A stretch of 64,000 bases of DNA, from positions 1 to 64,000 of the forward strand of contig CAWEGI010000018.1 of the NCBI GenBank assembly GCA_963808815.1. Reading direction: 5' to 3'. This DNA comes from DATBLE01 sp963808815 (GTDB lineage Bacteria; Actinomycetota; Thermoleophilia; Gaiellales; Gaiellaceae). The notes under the pieces were generated by a model. It saw only the letters and a program-made list of their open reading frames with translations. It was not told the DNA's origin and did not search any database. Below are positions 45,320 through 55,946 of this stretch, piece by piece. Position 1 is the first letter of the stretch; each line of letters opens with the position of its first letter. The position numbers and the translations under genes were made by a program.

Positions 45320-46248
45320 TTCGAATCGGCCTTCCGGACGAGCACGATCACGGCCTCGAGCGTCGAGAAGTGGACGAACGGGTTGCACTGGATCTGCTTG
45401 TAGAGGTCCGTGTCGGACTGGCCGACCTGCGTCACCTGGCAGACCTGGATCCCGCGCGGGTAGAGCGACGAGAGGTCGCCGGAACGCCAGCCGGCGGTGA
45501 CGAGGACGTCGCCGCGGTTCACGACCTGGTCCTTCGTCACCTGGTCGACGGTGAGCGAGTCGGAGATGCCCTGCTGAGCGATCCCGGGCGCGTTCGTGGC
45601 GATGTCGAGGACCGATACGGCGCTGGAGTCGTCGGTGAGCAGCGTCACCTGCGCCACGTTCGACGCCACCTTCGTCACCTCGCCGACGAGGCCCTCGGCG
45701 GTGACCACCGCATCGTGCTTCGAGATCCCCTGGTTCTTCCCCGCGGAGACGACGATCTGCTGGGCGAACTGGCTCGGCGCCCGGGCGATCACGCGGGCGA
45801 CGACGGGCCGGTAGTCCTGCGGGTAGCGCGGGCTCTCCAGGTAGTTGAGCTGCTGTTTGAGCTGCGCGTTCTCGCGCAGGGCCGAGACGTTGACGATCGC
45901 TTGCGACCGCAACTGGTCGACCTCCTTGCGCAGCTTCTTGTTGTCGGACTTTGCGTGCAGGAGGCCGCCGAACCAGCTCGCGGCGTCCTCGAACGGGCTG
46001 GCGACGCGGTCGGCTGCGACCTCGAACGGCCTGAGGACGCTCGCGCCGGTCGACTGCACGCTGTGCAGGAAGCCGCCGTCCGACTCGCGGAAGTAGACGG
46101 TGACGAGGGCGAGCGAGAGGACGCTGAGAATCCCGACGACGAGTCGCCGGCGCACGACCGCGTTGGCGCGGGCCGAAGGCGTGGACGTGGAACGCTGGGC
46201 AGACGATCCGATCGCGGCCACGCGCGCAGATGACCTTCCGCGGGGCAC
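45316..46248 (-). CDS. mreC: rod-shape protein MreC
   Basis: A 310-residue bitopic protein: basic N-terminus, TM helix (LVVGILSVLSLALVTVYF), a coiled coil (DNKKLRKEVDQLRSQAI...RENAQLKQQLNYLES), then two beta domains (VVARVIARAPSQFAQQIVVSAG, VLVTAGWRSGDLSSLYPRGI). Organises the elongasome. It follows mreB by 48 bp. Confidence 0.93.
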   Translation of the reverse strand: MPRGRSSARVAAIGSSAQRSTSTPSARANAVVRRRLVVGILSVLSLALVTVYFRESDGGFLHSVQSTGASVLRPFEVAADRVASPFEDAASWFGGLLHAKSDNKKLRKEVDQLRSQAIVNVSALRENAQLKQQLNYLESPRYPQDYRPVVARVIARAPSQFAQQIVVSAGKNQGISKHDAVVTAEGLVGEVTKVASNVAQVTLLTDDSSAVSVLDIATNAPGIAQQGISDSLTVDQVTKDQVVNRGDVLVTAGWRSGDLSSLYPRGIQVCQVTQVGQSDTDLYKQIQCNPFVHFSTLEAVIVLVRKADSK

Positions 46249-46296
46249 CGAACGGCTTAGTGTAGGCGAGGCGGCGGCGGGTTGTTCCGGTCGCCG

Positions 46297-47355
46297 TTAC
46301 CGGTGGTTGCTGTTGGTCGACCGACCGCGGCCCTTCCGCTGGCTGCGGTGGATGACCTCGAACTCCTCGAGGCTCCGGCCGGAGCCGACCGCTACGCAGG
46401 TCAGCGGCGATTCGGCGAGGTGCATCGGCATGTGGGTCTCGTGGCGCAGCCGCTCGTCGAGCCCGTGCAGGAGCGCGCCGCCGCCGGCGAGGACGATCCC
46501 GCGGTCCATGATGTCCGCTGACAGCTCCGGCGGGGTCTTGTCGAGCGTCTGCTTGATCGCGTCGACGATCTGGTTGACGGGGTCCTCGAGCGCGTGCCGG
46601 ACCTCTTCGGAGGAGAGGATGATCGTCTTCGGCAGACCGCTGACCAGGTCGCGGCCGCGGACCTCCGCCTGAACCTCGTCCTGCATCCCCCACGCCGAGC
46701 CGACCTCGAGCTTGATCTCCTCCGCGGTCTGCTGGCCGATCAGGAGCTTGTACTCGCGCTTGACGTAGTTGATCACCGCCTCGTCCATCTCGTCGCCGCC
46801 GACGCGGAGGCTCTGGGAGACGACGATGCCGCCGAGCGAGATCACGGCGACCTCGGTGGTGCCGCCGCCGACGTCGACGATCATGTTCCCGGTCGGCTCC
46901 GCGATCGGCAGGCCCGCCCCGATCGCGGCGGCCATCGGCTCCTCGATCAGGTACGCCTGCCGCGCGCCGGCCGAGAGCGTCGCCTCCTCGACGGCCCGCC
47001 GCTCGACACCGGTGACGCCGGACGGGACGCAGACGACGACGCGCGGGTGGGCGAAGCGGTTCTGATGGACCTTCTGGATGAAGTGGCGGAGCATCTGCTC
47101 GGTGACGTCGAAGTCGGCGATCACGCCGTCCTTGAGCGGGCGGATCGCGGTGATCGTCCCGGGCGTCCGGCCGAGCATCCGCTTCGCCTCGACGCCGACC
47201 GCATGCACCTCGCCGGAGCGTTGGTCGATCGCCACCACGGACGGCTCGGAGAGCACGATGCCGCGGCCGCGGACGTAGACCAGCGTGTTCGCCGTCCCGA
47301 GGTCGACGGCCATGTCGCGTCCGCCGAAACCGGTCAGGTGATCGAAGAGACCCAC
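46297..47355 (-). CDS. mreB: rod-shape-determining actin homologue MreB
   Basis: A 352-residue bacterial actin with phosphate motifs VDLGTANTLVYVRG and VDVGGGTTEVAVISLG, the connect motif and adenosine motif DRGIVLAGGGALLHGLD. It is membrane-associated and guides lateral wall synthesis. First gene of the mreBCD-mrdA-rodA operon; promoter likely in 47356-47397. Confidence 0.97.
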   Translation of the reverse strand: MGLFDHLTGFGGRDMAVDLGTANTLVYVRGRGIVLSEPSVVAIDQRSGEVHAVGVEAKRMLGRTPGTITAIRPLKDGVIADFDVTEQMLRHFIQKVHQNRFAHPRVVVCVPSGVTGVERRAVEEATLSAGARQAYLIEEPMAAAIGAGLPIAEPTGNMIVDVGGGTTEVAVISLGGIVVSQSLRVGGDEMDEAVINYVKREYKLLIGQQTAEEIKLEVGSAWGMQDEVQAEVRGRDLVSGLPKTIILSSEEVRHALEDPVNQIVDAIKQTLDKTPPELSADIMDRGIVLAGGGALLHGLDERLRHETHMPMHLAESPLTCVAVGSGRSLEEFEVIHRSQRKGRGRSTNSNHR

Positions 47356-47397
47356 GGGGAGAGCCAGTGTACAGCCGACCCGCGATTCCCCTGCAAA

Positions 47398-47425
47398 GCA
47401 GTGACAGGCTTAAGCCTGTCACTGC
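47398..47425. terminator. 28-bp perfect palindrome, likely terminator
   Basis: GCAGTGACAGGC-TTAA-GCCTGTCACTGC lies just past the maf stop (47435) and upstream of mreB, so it can end the maf transcript before the mre promoter. As a perfect dyad it could also bind protein. Confidence 0.65.
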
Positions 47426-47434
47426 GGTACGCCG

Positions 47435-48028
47435 CTACCCGAAGTCGTAGGCGCCGGCGAACCGCTCGGCCAGCAGCCGCACCAGCAGCGCGGCCGGCAG
47501 GCCGACCACGTTCAGGTAGTCGCCCTCGACCCGCTCGACGAGGGCGGCGCCGCGGCCCTGGATCGCGTAGGCGCCCGCCCGCCCCTCCCACTCGGCGGAC
47601 GCCACGTACGCAGCGATGTCGCGGGCGGTCAACTGACGGAACGTCACGCGCGTCGTCTCGGTGTGCAGCTCCGCCCACGCGGGAGTGATCAGGCACAGGC
47701 CCGAGACCACCTCGTGCGTGGCGCCGCCGAGCGCGGCGAGCATCTCGGCCGCCTCTTCCGGCCCCGACGCCTTCCCGTAGACGCGCCCGCCGCAGACGAC
47801 CGTCGTGTCCACGCCGAGCACGGGACGGTCGCCGGCCTCGTCCGCGACCGATCGCGCCTTCCCCTGCGCGTGAGCACGCACGAGCTCGAGGGGATCGGCG
47901 TCGGGCGGATCGTGCTCCTCGTACCGCGGTGGCACGACCACGAACGGCAGCCCGAGCTGCTCGAGGATGGCGCGCCGCTGCGGCGAGGTCGAGGCGAGGA
48001 GCAGCGGCGGCGCGGGAGGGGCGCTCAC
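47435..48028 (-). CDS. maf: Maf-type nucleotide pyrophosphatase
   Basis: A 197-residue Maf protein: LLLASTSPQRRAILEQLG, the EEHDPP region, VLGVDTTVVCGGRVYGK, TFRQLTARDIAAYV and AIQGRGAALVERVEGDYLNVVGLP. Hydrolyses non-canonical (d)NTPs; linked to septum control. GTG 48028 overlaps the methyltransferase stop by 4 nt. Confidence 0.94.
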   Translation of the reverse strand: MSAPPAPPLLLASTSPQRRAILEQLGLPFVVVPPRYEEHDPPDADPLELVRAHAQGKARSVADEAGDRPVLGVDTTVVCGGRVYGKASGPEEAAEMLAALGGATHEVVSGLCLITPAWAELHTETTRVTFRQLTARDIAAYVASAEWEGRAGAYAIQGRGAALVERVEGDYLNVVGLPAALLVRLLAERFAGAYDFG

Positions 48029-48798
48029 GCGACCTTGCGGGCCTTCCACATCTCCTCGGCAGGCCAGCGCTCGGCCCACTCCGGCGTGAACACGTTGTAG
48101 CGGCCGCTGCCGCGCCCCGGGTTGCGGAGCTCGACCAGCCTCTCGACCTCGAAGCCGTGCGAGGTGAGCACGCGGATCCAGTCGCCGTAGCCCAGGTGAA
48201 AGTCGATGGCGTCGTCCGACTCCCACTCGAACCGGCGCATGCCGAAGTAGGGACGAAGGAGCTCCCGACCCGCCGGCTCGACCGGATCGACGTCCGGCGA
48301 CGTGAGCATCAGCAGGGTCCCGTTGACGAGAAAGACGAGCTCGCCGTCCGGCCGGAGCAGCCGCGCTGCCTCGGCGACCCAGAGGTCGGGATCGCACCAG
48401 ATGCTCGCGCCGTACTCGGAGACCGCCAGGTCGAACGACGCATCCGGCAGCGGCACATCCTCGGCGCTGGCGTGGACGAGGGGGAAGTCGAGCCCGTGCT
48501 TCGCCTGCATCCGGCGGGCAGTCTCGAGCTGTTCGGCGGTCAGGTCGACGCCGACCGGGCGCGCTCCGCGACGGGCGAGCCAGGCCGACACGTACGCGGT
48601 GCCGCAGCCCAGCTCGACCACGTCCTTGCCGTCGACGTTCGGCAGGATCAGGACCTCGCTCTCGGGCACGCCCAGGATCCCCCACGTGATCTCGTCCGTC
48701 GCCCAGTTCCGCTCGGCGCCGGCGACGTAGCTCGCCGCCTCCTTGGCCCAGGATTCCCGGTTGGCGGCGGCGTGCTCGGTCAGCCCGTCTTCCGGCAT
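48025..48798 (-). CDS. SAM-dependent methyltransferase (paralogue 1)
   Basis: A 257-residue class I methyltransferase: motif I DVVELGCGTAYVSAWLARRG, acidic VGVDLT after it, PLPDASFDLAVSEYGA and RLLRPDGELVFL. Ends with EEMWKARKV. It is a tandem paralogue of the next gene (shared FPLVHASADEVPLPDAS-like block and PYFGMRR/HRYE...PYGEW/YGDW region). Substrate unknown, possibly a small molecule. Overlaps its paralogue by about 19 nt. Confidence 0.88.
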   Translation of the reverse strand: MPEDGLTEHAAANRESWAKEAASYVAGAERNWATDEITWGILGVPESEVLILPNVDGKDVVELGCGTAYVSAWLARRGARPVGVDLTAEQLETARRMQAKHGLDFPLVHASAEDVPLPDASFDLAVSEYGASIWCDPDLWVAEAARLLRPDGELVFLVNGTLLMLTSPDVDPVEPAGRELLRPYFGMRRFEWESDDAIDFHLGYGDWIRVLTSHGFEVERLVELRNPGRGSGRYNVFTPEWAERWPAEEMWKARKVA

Positions 48799-49544
48799 CG
48801 CCAGATCTCCTCCATCGGCCACGAGCGCGCCCACTCGGTCTCCTCCGCGGTCCGGTACGTCGAGTCGGCGCCTTCGGGCGGTCGCACCTCGACCAGTGTC
48901 TCGATCCGGAAGCCGTTCTCGCGGAACAGCCGGATCCACTCGCCGTACGGGAGGTTGAACTCGACGGGCTCGTCCGGTAGCTCGTCGTAGCGGTGCATGC
49001 CGAAGTACGGAGTCAAGAGCCGCCGCTGCATCGTCTCGGCCTCGTCGTCGAAGCAGCACATCGCCAGCGGCGTGGAGTGCGAGAACGCGAGCAGCCCACC
49101 CGGCCGCAGCAGCCGCGCGGCTTCCGGGACCGTGCGGTAGGGATCGGCGAAGGTCATCGCCCCGTGGTCGCAGAAGACGACGTCGAGGCTCGCGTCCGGG
49201 AGCGGCACCTCGTCGGCGCTGGCGTGGACGAGGGGAAAGTCGACGCCGGCCGCGGCCATCAGTTCGCGCGCGTGCTCGAGCTGGCGGCCGGAGTTGTCGA
49301 GGCCGACAACGCGCGCCCCACGCCGGGCGAGGAGGATCGACCACTGGGCCGCGCCGCAGCCGAGCTCGAGCACGTCCTTGCCGTCGACGTCGCCGAGGAT
49401 CCCGAGCTCGGAGTCGGGAAGCTGCCACATCCCCCACCGCGGCTCGTCCTCCCGCCCGATGAACTCGGCGTTCCGTTCCTGGTACTCGTCGCTGCGGCGA
49501 TCCCAGTTCGCGCGGTTGTGCGCGGCGTCAGGCGAGATCGCCAT
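48780..49544 (-). CDS. SAM-dependent methyltransferase (paralogue 2)
   Basis: A 254-residue class I methyltransferase with motif I DVLELGCGAAQWSILLARRG, VVGLDNSGRQLEHARELM, and RLLRPGGLLAFSHSTPLA. Same architecture and end (EEIWRCRKTG) as the downstream copy, so they arose by tandem duplication. ATG 49544 lies inside the 3' end of ndk. Confidence 0.88.
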   Translation of the reverse strand: MAISPDAAHNRANWDRRSDEYQERNAEFIGREDEPRWGMWQLPDSELGILGDVDGKDVLELGCGAAQWSILLARRGARVVGLDNSGRQLEHARELMAAAGVDFPLVHASADEVPLPDASLDVVFCDHGAMTFADPYRTVPEAARLLRPGGLLAFSHSTPLAMCCFDDEAETMQRRLLTPYFGMHRYDELPDEPVEFNLPYGEWIRLFRENGFRIETLVEVRPPEGADSTYRTAEETEWARSWPMEEIWRCRKTG

Positions 49545-49947
49545 CGTCGAACCACAACGCGACCTCGCGCGCGGCCGACTCCGGCGAATCCGAGCCGTGC
49601 ACGAGGTTGTCCGGCATGGAGAGCGCGAGGTCGCCTCGGATCGTCCCGGGCGCCGAGTCGGCGGGGTTCGTCGAGCCCATCGTGGAGCGGACGACGGCGA
49701 TCGCCCCCTCGCCCTCGAGCACGAGCGCGAGCGTCGGCGCGGAGGTGATGAACTCGACGAGCTCGCCGAAGAACGGCTTCTCGGCATGCTCGGCGTAGTG
49801 CTGCTCGGCCAGCCCGCGGTCGACGGTGAGCAGCCGGCCGGCGCGCATCGCGAGGCCGCGGGCCTCGAAGCGGCTGAGGATCTCGCCGGCCAGGCCTCGC
49901 CCGACGGCATCCGGCTTGATCAGGACGAGAGTGCGCTCGACCGGCAT
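49528..49947 (-). CDS. ndk: nucleoside diphosphate kinase
   Basis: A 139-residue kinase that equilibrates nucleoside di- and triphosphates. RTLVLIKPDAVGRGLAGEIL at the N-terminus, the FGELVEFITSAP helix, and the phospho-histidine in DNLVHGSDSPESA. ATG 49947 is the family start, although the frame is open far upstream into a zinc-ribbon gene (see that entry). Confidence 0.94.
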   Translation of the reverse strand: MPVERTLVLIKPDAVGRGLAGEILSRFEARGLAMRAGRLLTVDRGLAEQHYAEHAEKPFFGELVEFITSAPTLALVLEGEGAIAVVRSTMGSTNPADSAPGTIRGDLALSMPDNLVHGSDSPESAAREVALWFDDGDLA

Positions 49948-49958
49948 CGCGGCCGAGT

Positions 49959-50580
49959 CTACTGGTCGCTGCTCGGAGTCTCGGCCGTGTCTTCCGCATA
50001 GCCGCCCGCCGTGCGGGCGGGGCATGCGCAGCGGCTCGTGGAGGGTGTCGGGAGCAATCGTCTCGTCGAACACGGACGAGCGGCGGACGATCGGCGTCTC
50101 GCAGAAGGGGCACACCTGCCAGAGCGGCTCGAGCGGAGCCTTGCAGCTGACGCAGGCCTGCTTCAGCTTCGTCGTGCAGACCGGGCAGACCAGGTACTCC
50201 GGCTCCACCGCGGCGCGGCACACCGGGCAGTGGGAGAGCCGGGTCCCGAGCTGCTCCTCCATCGCGCGCAGGCCGAGCTCTCGCTCGCGGACGTCCTCGA
50301 GGTACTCCGGCGGTCGGAAGAAGAGGTACACGAGCGGACCGATGAACGGCGGCACGAGGCCGAGCAGCGTCGCCATCGCCACCAGCCACGGATCGTCGAT
50401 CCGCCGGCGCGCGTCCTTGTACACCCAGTACGCGCTGGCCAGCCAGAAGACGATGACGAAGAGCACCCCCAGCTTCCAGGTCACCGACCACGTGTCGGAG
50501 TGGAAGAAGTCGTTCACGCCGTCGAAGACGCCGTCGCCGGTGGTGGTGGTCGTGTTGTCGGCGAAGAGGACGAAGTTCAT
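49959..50580 (-). CDS. zinc-ribbon membrane protein (probable frame break at 3' end)
   Basis: A roughly 206-residue protein: N-terminal TM segments (LGVLFVIVFWLASAYWVY, AMATLLGLVPPFIGPLVYLFF) and a C-terminal run of four CxxC zinc pairs (CPVC, CPVC, CVSC, CPFC). As written, its frame runs without stop into ndk. A one-base shift near 50005 in the run CCGCCCGCACGGCGGGCGG gives an acidic end (AEDTAETPSSDQ) and a stop at 49959, which looks natural. So the fusion is probably an indel artefact. Confidence 0.75.
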
Positions 50581-50583
50581 GGC

Positions 50584-50700
50584 TCAGAGCAAGAGCTTCC
50601 CGACGACGTACCCCACCGCGAACGCAAGTCCTGCAAAAGCCGCGATCACGATGGCGGCGAAGACGAAGACGCTGAGTCGCGTCCCGTGTTGGATGGTACG
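50584..50700 (-). CDS. possible tiny single-pass membrane protein without canonical start
   Basis: A frame ending at 50584 encodes a hydrophobic helix (LSVFVFAAIVIAAFAGLAFA) plus VGYVVGKLLL, just before the zinc-ribbon gene. No ATG/GTG/TTG precedes it in frame close by; it overlaps the end of folC. An indel could hide the start. Confidence 0.35.
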   Translation of the reverse strand, partial: RTIQHGTRLSVFVFAAIVIAAFAGLAFAVGYVVGKLLL

Positions 50701-51788
50701 CCTTCGCCGAGCCCGGCGAGGTCTGCCAGCAGGTACAGCGACCCCGTGACGAGGACCGCGCCGTGCGGCCCGGCGATCGCGCGAGCGGCGGCGAGCGCGG
50801 CGGCGGGGTTCTGCTCCTGCTCCGTTCTCGTGAACCATCGGCTGCCAAGCCTTGCAAGTTCGGCCGCGGGAAGCGCGCGGGTGTTGCTCGACGCGGTTGC
50901 GACCAGCGTATCGCCGAGCGCCGAGAGCGCCGCCAGCATGCCGTCCTCGTCCTTGTCGCGGAGAATCGAGGCGACGACGACGTAGCGGCGGTCCGGGACG
51001 CGCGGGAGCAGCCAGCCGACGCCGTCGAGGTTGTGGGCGCCGTCCCAGATCTCGAGCGGAGCCTCTCCCCGCCGCTCGAGGCGACCCGGCAACGTAACGG
51101 CGTCTGCGGCCGACGCGTCGACGGGACGGCCGAGGTAGGTCTCTGCCGCGGCAACGGCCAGGGCGAGGTTGCTGCGACCGGTCAGCACGACCGTGCCGGC
51201 GCCCGACGAGCGCGCCAGGGCCTGCCACTCGGGCTCGCAGAGGACGACGGCGGCACCCTGCCCGACGACCGCAAGCTTCTCCGCGGCGATCTCCTCCCGC
51301 GTCTCGCCCAGTTGCTCGGTGTGGTCGAGGCCGACGTTGGTGAGCACCACCACCGGGGCACGGAGCACGTTCGTCGCGTCGAGCCTGCCCCCGAGCCCCG
51401 CCTCGACCACCGCCACGTCGACCTCGGCAGCCGCGAACTCGGACAGGGCGGCCGCGGTCAGCGCTTCGAACTGGGTCGCGCCCAGGCGTTCGGCCGCCGG
51501 GCGAACGCGGGTGACCGCCCGCTCGAACCCCGCCGCGTCGGTGTCGAGCCGTTCATGCCACCCGGACACATGAGGCGAGGTGTACGCGGCGACGCGAAGC
51601 CCTGCGCCCCGGAGGACGGCTGCCGTCAGCCGGGTGGTCGTCGACTTGCCGTTCGTGCCGACCACGTGCACCGACAGGAAGGCGAGCTGCGGGTCGCCGA
51701 GCTCGGCGAGCAGCGCGCGCATGCGCTCGAGCCCGAACTCCTCGGGCCACGGTGAGAGCGACTGGATCCACTCAATCGGAGATTGCAT
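50646..51788 (-). CDS. folC: folylpolyglutamate/dihydrofolate synthase
   Basis: A 380-residue Mur-ligase-family enzyme adding glutamate to folates. P-loop HVVGTNGKSTTTRLTAAVL, AAYTSPHVSGWHERL, the EAGLGGRLDATNV motif, TNVGLDHTEQLG, and IWDGAHNLDG. ATG 51788 overlaps the valS 3' end by 17 nt, so the two are co-transcribed. Confidence 0.93.
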   Translation of the reverse strand: MQSPIEWIQSLSPWPEEFGLERMRALLAELGDPQLAFLSVHVVGTNGKSTTTRLTAAVLRGAGLRVAAYTSPHVSGWHERLDTDAAGFERAVTRVRPAAERLGATQFEALTAAALSEFAAAEVDVAVVEAGLGGRLDATNVLRAPVVVLTNVGLDHTEQLGETREEIAAEKLAVVGQGAAVVLCEPEWQALARSSGAGTVVLTGRSNLALAVAAAETYLGRPVDASAADAVTLPGRLERRGEAPLEIWDGAHNLDGVGWLLPRVPDRRYVVVASILRDKDEDGMLAALSALGDTLVATASSNTRALPAAELARLGSRWFTRTEQEQNPAAALAAARAIAGPHGAVLVTGSLYLLADLAGLGEGVPSNTGRDSASSSSPPS

Positions 51789-54178
51789 CGAGCTCGCGGC
51801 GGTAGCGAGCGAGCTTTTCCCGCTCCGCATCGACGACCTCGGCGGGCGCGTTCTGCACGAAACGCTCGTTGGCGAGCATCTTCTCGGCCCGGGCGATCTC
51901 GCCGTGAAGCCGCTCGCGCTCGGCGTCGACGTTGCCGTTCGCCTTCTGCCGCTCGGGCTTGACGACGACCTCGAAGATGCGCTTCTCGTCGCCGGAGAGC
52001 GGGACGAGCACGCCGCTGCGCCTGAACGTGGCGGCGGCGGACTGGACGGCGTCGAGCGCACCCGCCTCGGCTTCGTCGCCGGCCTCCGGCCAGGCCGCGA
52101 CGATCAAGCGTGACGTGCGGGCCGGCAGGTTCGTCCAGATCTCTTCCGTCACGTGGGGCATGGCCGGGTGGAGCAGCTTCAGCAGGCGTTCCAGCGCTGC
52201 GAGCGCCGTCGCCCGCGCGTCGGCGTCGCCGCCGTACAGCCGCGGCTTGATCGCCTCCGCGTACCAGTCGCAGAAGTCGTCGAAGGTCAGGTGGTACAGC
52301 TCGTCGACGAGGTGGGAGAAGTCGAATGCGGCAAGGTACCCCTCGATCTGTCTCTGGGATTGCGAGAGGCGGGCGAGAATCCACCGTTCTTCGAGCGAAG
52401 TCGGTCGCTCCTCCACCTCGTCGCCTGCTGCGGACAGCAGCAGGCGACTCGCGGACCAGAGCTTCTGCGCGAGCTTCCGGCCTTCCTCGATGGCGCCCTC
52501 CGAGAAGGTCACGTCTTGCGACGAGGCCATCTTCATGAGCCCGTAACGAGTGGCGTCCGCACCGTACCCCTCGATCAGGGCGAGCGGGTTCATCCCCGTG
52601 CCCAGGCTCTTCGACATCCGGCCGCCGGTCGGCGCGTGGACCAGCGAGTGGATGACGACGTCCGAGAACGGCACGTCGCCCATCAGCTCGAGCCCGGAGA
52701 AGATCATCCGGTTCTCCCAGAGACGGATGATGTCGCGGGCGGTCGTGTTCAGATCGCCGGGGTAGAACGTGCGCAGGTCTTCGGTGTCGTCGGGCCAGCC
52801 GAGCGTGGCGAAGGGCCAGAGCGCCGACGAGAACCACGTGTCGAGCACGTCCTCGCTCCGCGTCAGCTCGGCGGAACCGCACTCGGCGCACGCGGAAGGC
52901 GCCTCCTCGGCGCAGGTCCAGTGGCCGTCGGGGCACTGCCAGAGCGGTAGCTGGTGCCCCCACCAGATCTGCCGGGAGATGTTCCAGTCGGGCGCCTCCT
53001 CGAGCGACGAGATCGCGAAGCGGTGCTGCGACTCGGGATGGAAGCGGACGCGGCCGGAGCGCAGCGCCTCCAGCGCCGGCCGCTTGAGCCCCTCCATCGA
53101 GCACCACCACTGCGGCGAGATCAGCGGCTCGATCCTCGTCTTGCAGCGGTCGCAGAGCGCGACCGTGTGCCGGTACGACTCGCGCTTGTCCAGCTGGTCG
53201 CGCTCGCGCAGCCAGGCGAGGATCCGCTCCTCCGCCTCGTCCTGGGTCAGGCCGTCGAGCCCGCCCGACTCGGCATTCATCCGGCCGTCCGGTCCGATCA
53301 CGGTCAGCTCCGGCAGGTCGTGGTCTCGGCCGATCTCGTAGTCCTTGGCGTCGTGGCCGGGCGTCACCTTCAAGGCGCCGGTGCCGAAGTCGAGCTCGAC
53401 GCGTTCGTCGGCGACCACCGGCACGCGGCGCTCGACCCAGGGCACGACCACCTCGCGCCCGACCAGCTCGCGGTAGCGCTCGTCGTCGGGATGGACGGCC
53501 ACCGCGACGTCGGCGGGGATCGTCGCCACCCTCGCGGTGGCGATCGTGATGTGCCCATCTCCCTCGGCCAGCGGATAGCGAACGTAGGTGAGCGCGTCGT
53601 CGACGTCCTCGTGCGCGAGCTCGAGGTCGGACAGCGAGGTCAGATGAAACGGGCACCAGTTGACGATCCGGTTGGCGCGGTAGATCCACCCCTTCTCCCA
53701 CAGGTGGACGAAGAAGCGCATCACCGCCCGGACGTACGCCTCGTCCATCGTGAACCGCTCGCGGCGGTAGTCGAGCGAGGCGCCGATCCGCCGGAACTGG
53801 AACATGATCTTGCCGCCGTACTCGCGGAGCCAGGCCCAGACGAGTTCGACGAATGCCTCGCGGCCCAGATCCTGGCGCGACTTCCCGTCCGCCGCGAGGT
53901 GCTTCTCGACGGCGTTCTGCGTGGAGATGCCGGCGTGGTCGTACCCGGGCTGGAACAGGACGTTGAACCCCTGCATCCTGCGCGTCCGGACGATCGTGTC
54001 GGCGAGTGAGAGCTGGAGCGCGTGGCCGAGGTGCAGGTCTCCGGTCACGTTCGGCGGCGGGTGCGCGATCGCGAAGCTCTCGGCGGCTCGGATCCGGGTC
54101 GGCCTCGTACAGGCCTTCCTCCTCCCAGGTGCGCTGCCAGCGTTCCTCGACGCCTTCTGGGCTGTACAGCGACTCCAT
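51772..54178 (-). CDS. valS: valyl-tRNA synthetase (one frame break near the start)
   Basis: A class I tRNA synthetase of about 801 residues charging tRNA-Val. HIGH motif PPPNVTGDLHLGHAL, CP1 editing domain, KMSKS motif GGRMSKSLGTG, anticodon-binding domain and a C-terminal coiled coil (ANGNVDAERERLHGEIARAEKM). The true start (MESLYSPEGVEERWQRTWEE, ATG 54178) is in a different frame from the body; one extra C near 54085 (AGCCGCCGAGAGC) would restore the reading. All else is intact in an essential gene, so a sequencing indel is likely. Confidence 0.93.
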
Positions 54179-54419
54179 GCGCCCATTCTACGGAGCGCTG
54201 TCGTCCGCCCTTCGGGGTTTACTTGGATCCGAAAATGTGGATAATGGGATCCAATATGACCGGCTATCAGCGCATCAGCCGCTATTTTCGCCGTTCTAGG
54301 ATCCGAAATCGATCGCGTTCGTATCCTAGCCAGGGCGCAGTTCCAACCGCCTCGCTCGCAGAGTGCACCTGTCCCGAGTTCTGCGAGCGCGACCACGACA
54401 ACGAGTAGAGAGGAGCCGC
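54179..54419 (+). promoter_or_regulatory. aceA upstream region with GGATCC-centred repeats
   Basis: A 240-bp AT-richer region. It contains an inverted repeat TTGGATCC (54223-54230) / GGATCCAA (54247-54254) and a direct repeat of GGATCCGAAA (54225-54234 and 54299-54308). These are candidate operators for isocitrate lyase control, perhaps bound by the GntR-type regulator encoded at 55947. Confidence 0.45.
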
Positions 54420-55676
<1,257 letters not shown>

Positions 55677-55687
55677 GAGGAGACGTG

Positions 55688-55927
55688 ATGTCGACCGTTG
55701 AGCTGACCAGGGAATCCGACGGCCCCGGGCTGGTCGCCGCGCTCGCCGAGCAGGGCCTGACCGCCGAGGTCGTCGACGACCAGGAACACCTCGCCGTCCA
55801 GGTCGAGGACTGCGACGAGGAAGCGCTCGCCCACGCCATCGAGGGCTGGCTCGGCGAGCGGAGGCTGCCGTTCGTCCCGGTGCGGATCGACGACTGCACC
55901 TACGCGGTCGCGCCGCCTGCCGGCTGA
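55688..55927 (+). CDS. small acidic conserved protein
   Basis: A 79-residue acidic protein with a ferredoxin-like strand-helix pattern (SDGPGLVAALAEQGLTAEVVDD...EALAHAIEGWLGE...VRIDDCTYAVAP). It follows aceA by 11 bp with its own GAGAGG site and is probably co-transcribed. GTG 55685 or ATG 55688 may start it. Unknown function. Confidence 0.7.
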   Translation: MSTVELTRESDGPGLVAALAEQGLTAEVVDDQEHLAVQVEDCDEEALAHAIEGWLGERRLPFVPVRIDDCTYAVAPPAG

Positions 55928-55946
55928 TCGTCCTACACTGACCGGC

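Noticed and set aside
51626..54178. Long alternative-frame protein across valS
   Set aside because: Only its first 30 residues are the real ValS start; the rest is an Arg-rich shadow frame caused by the break near 54085.
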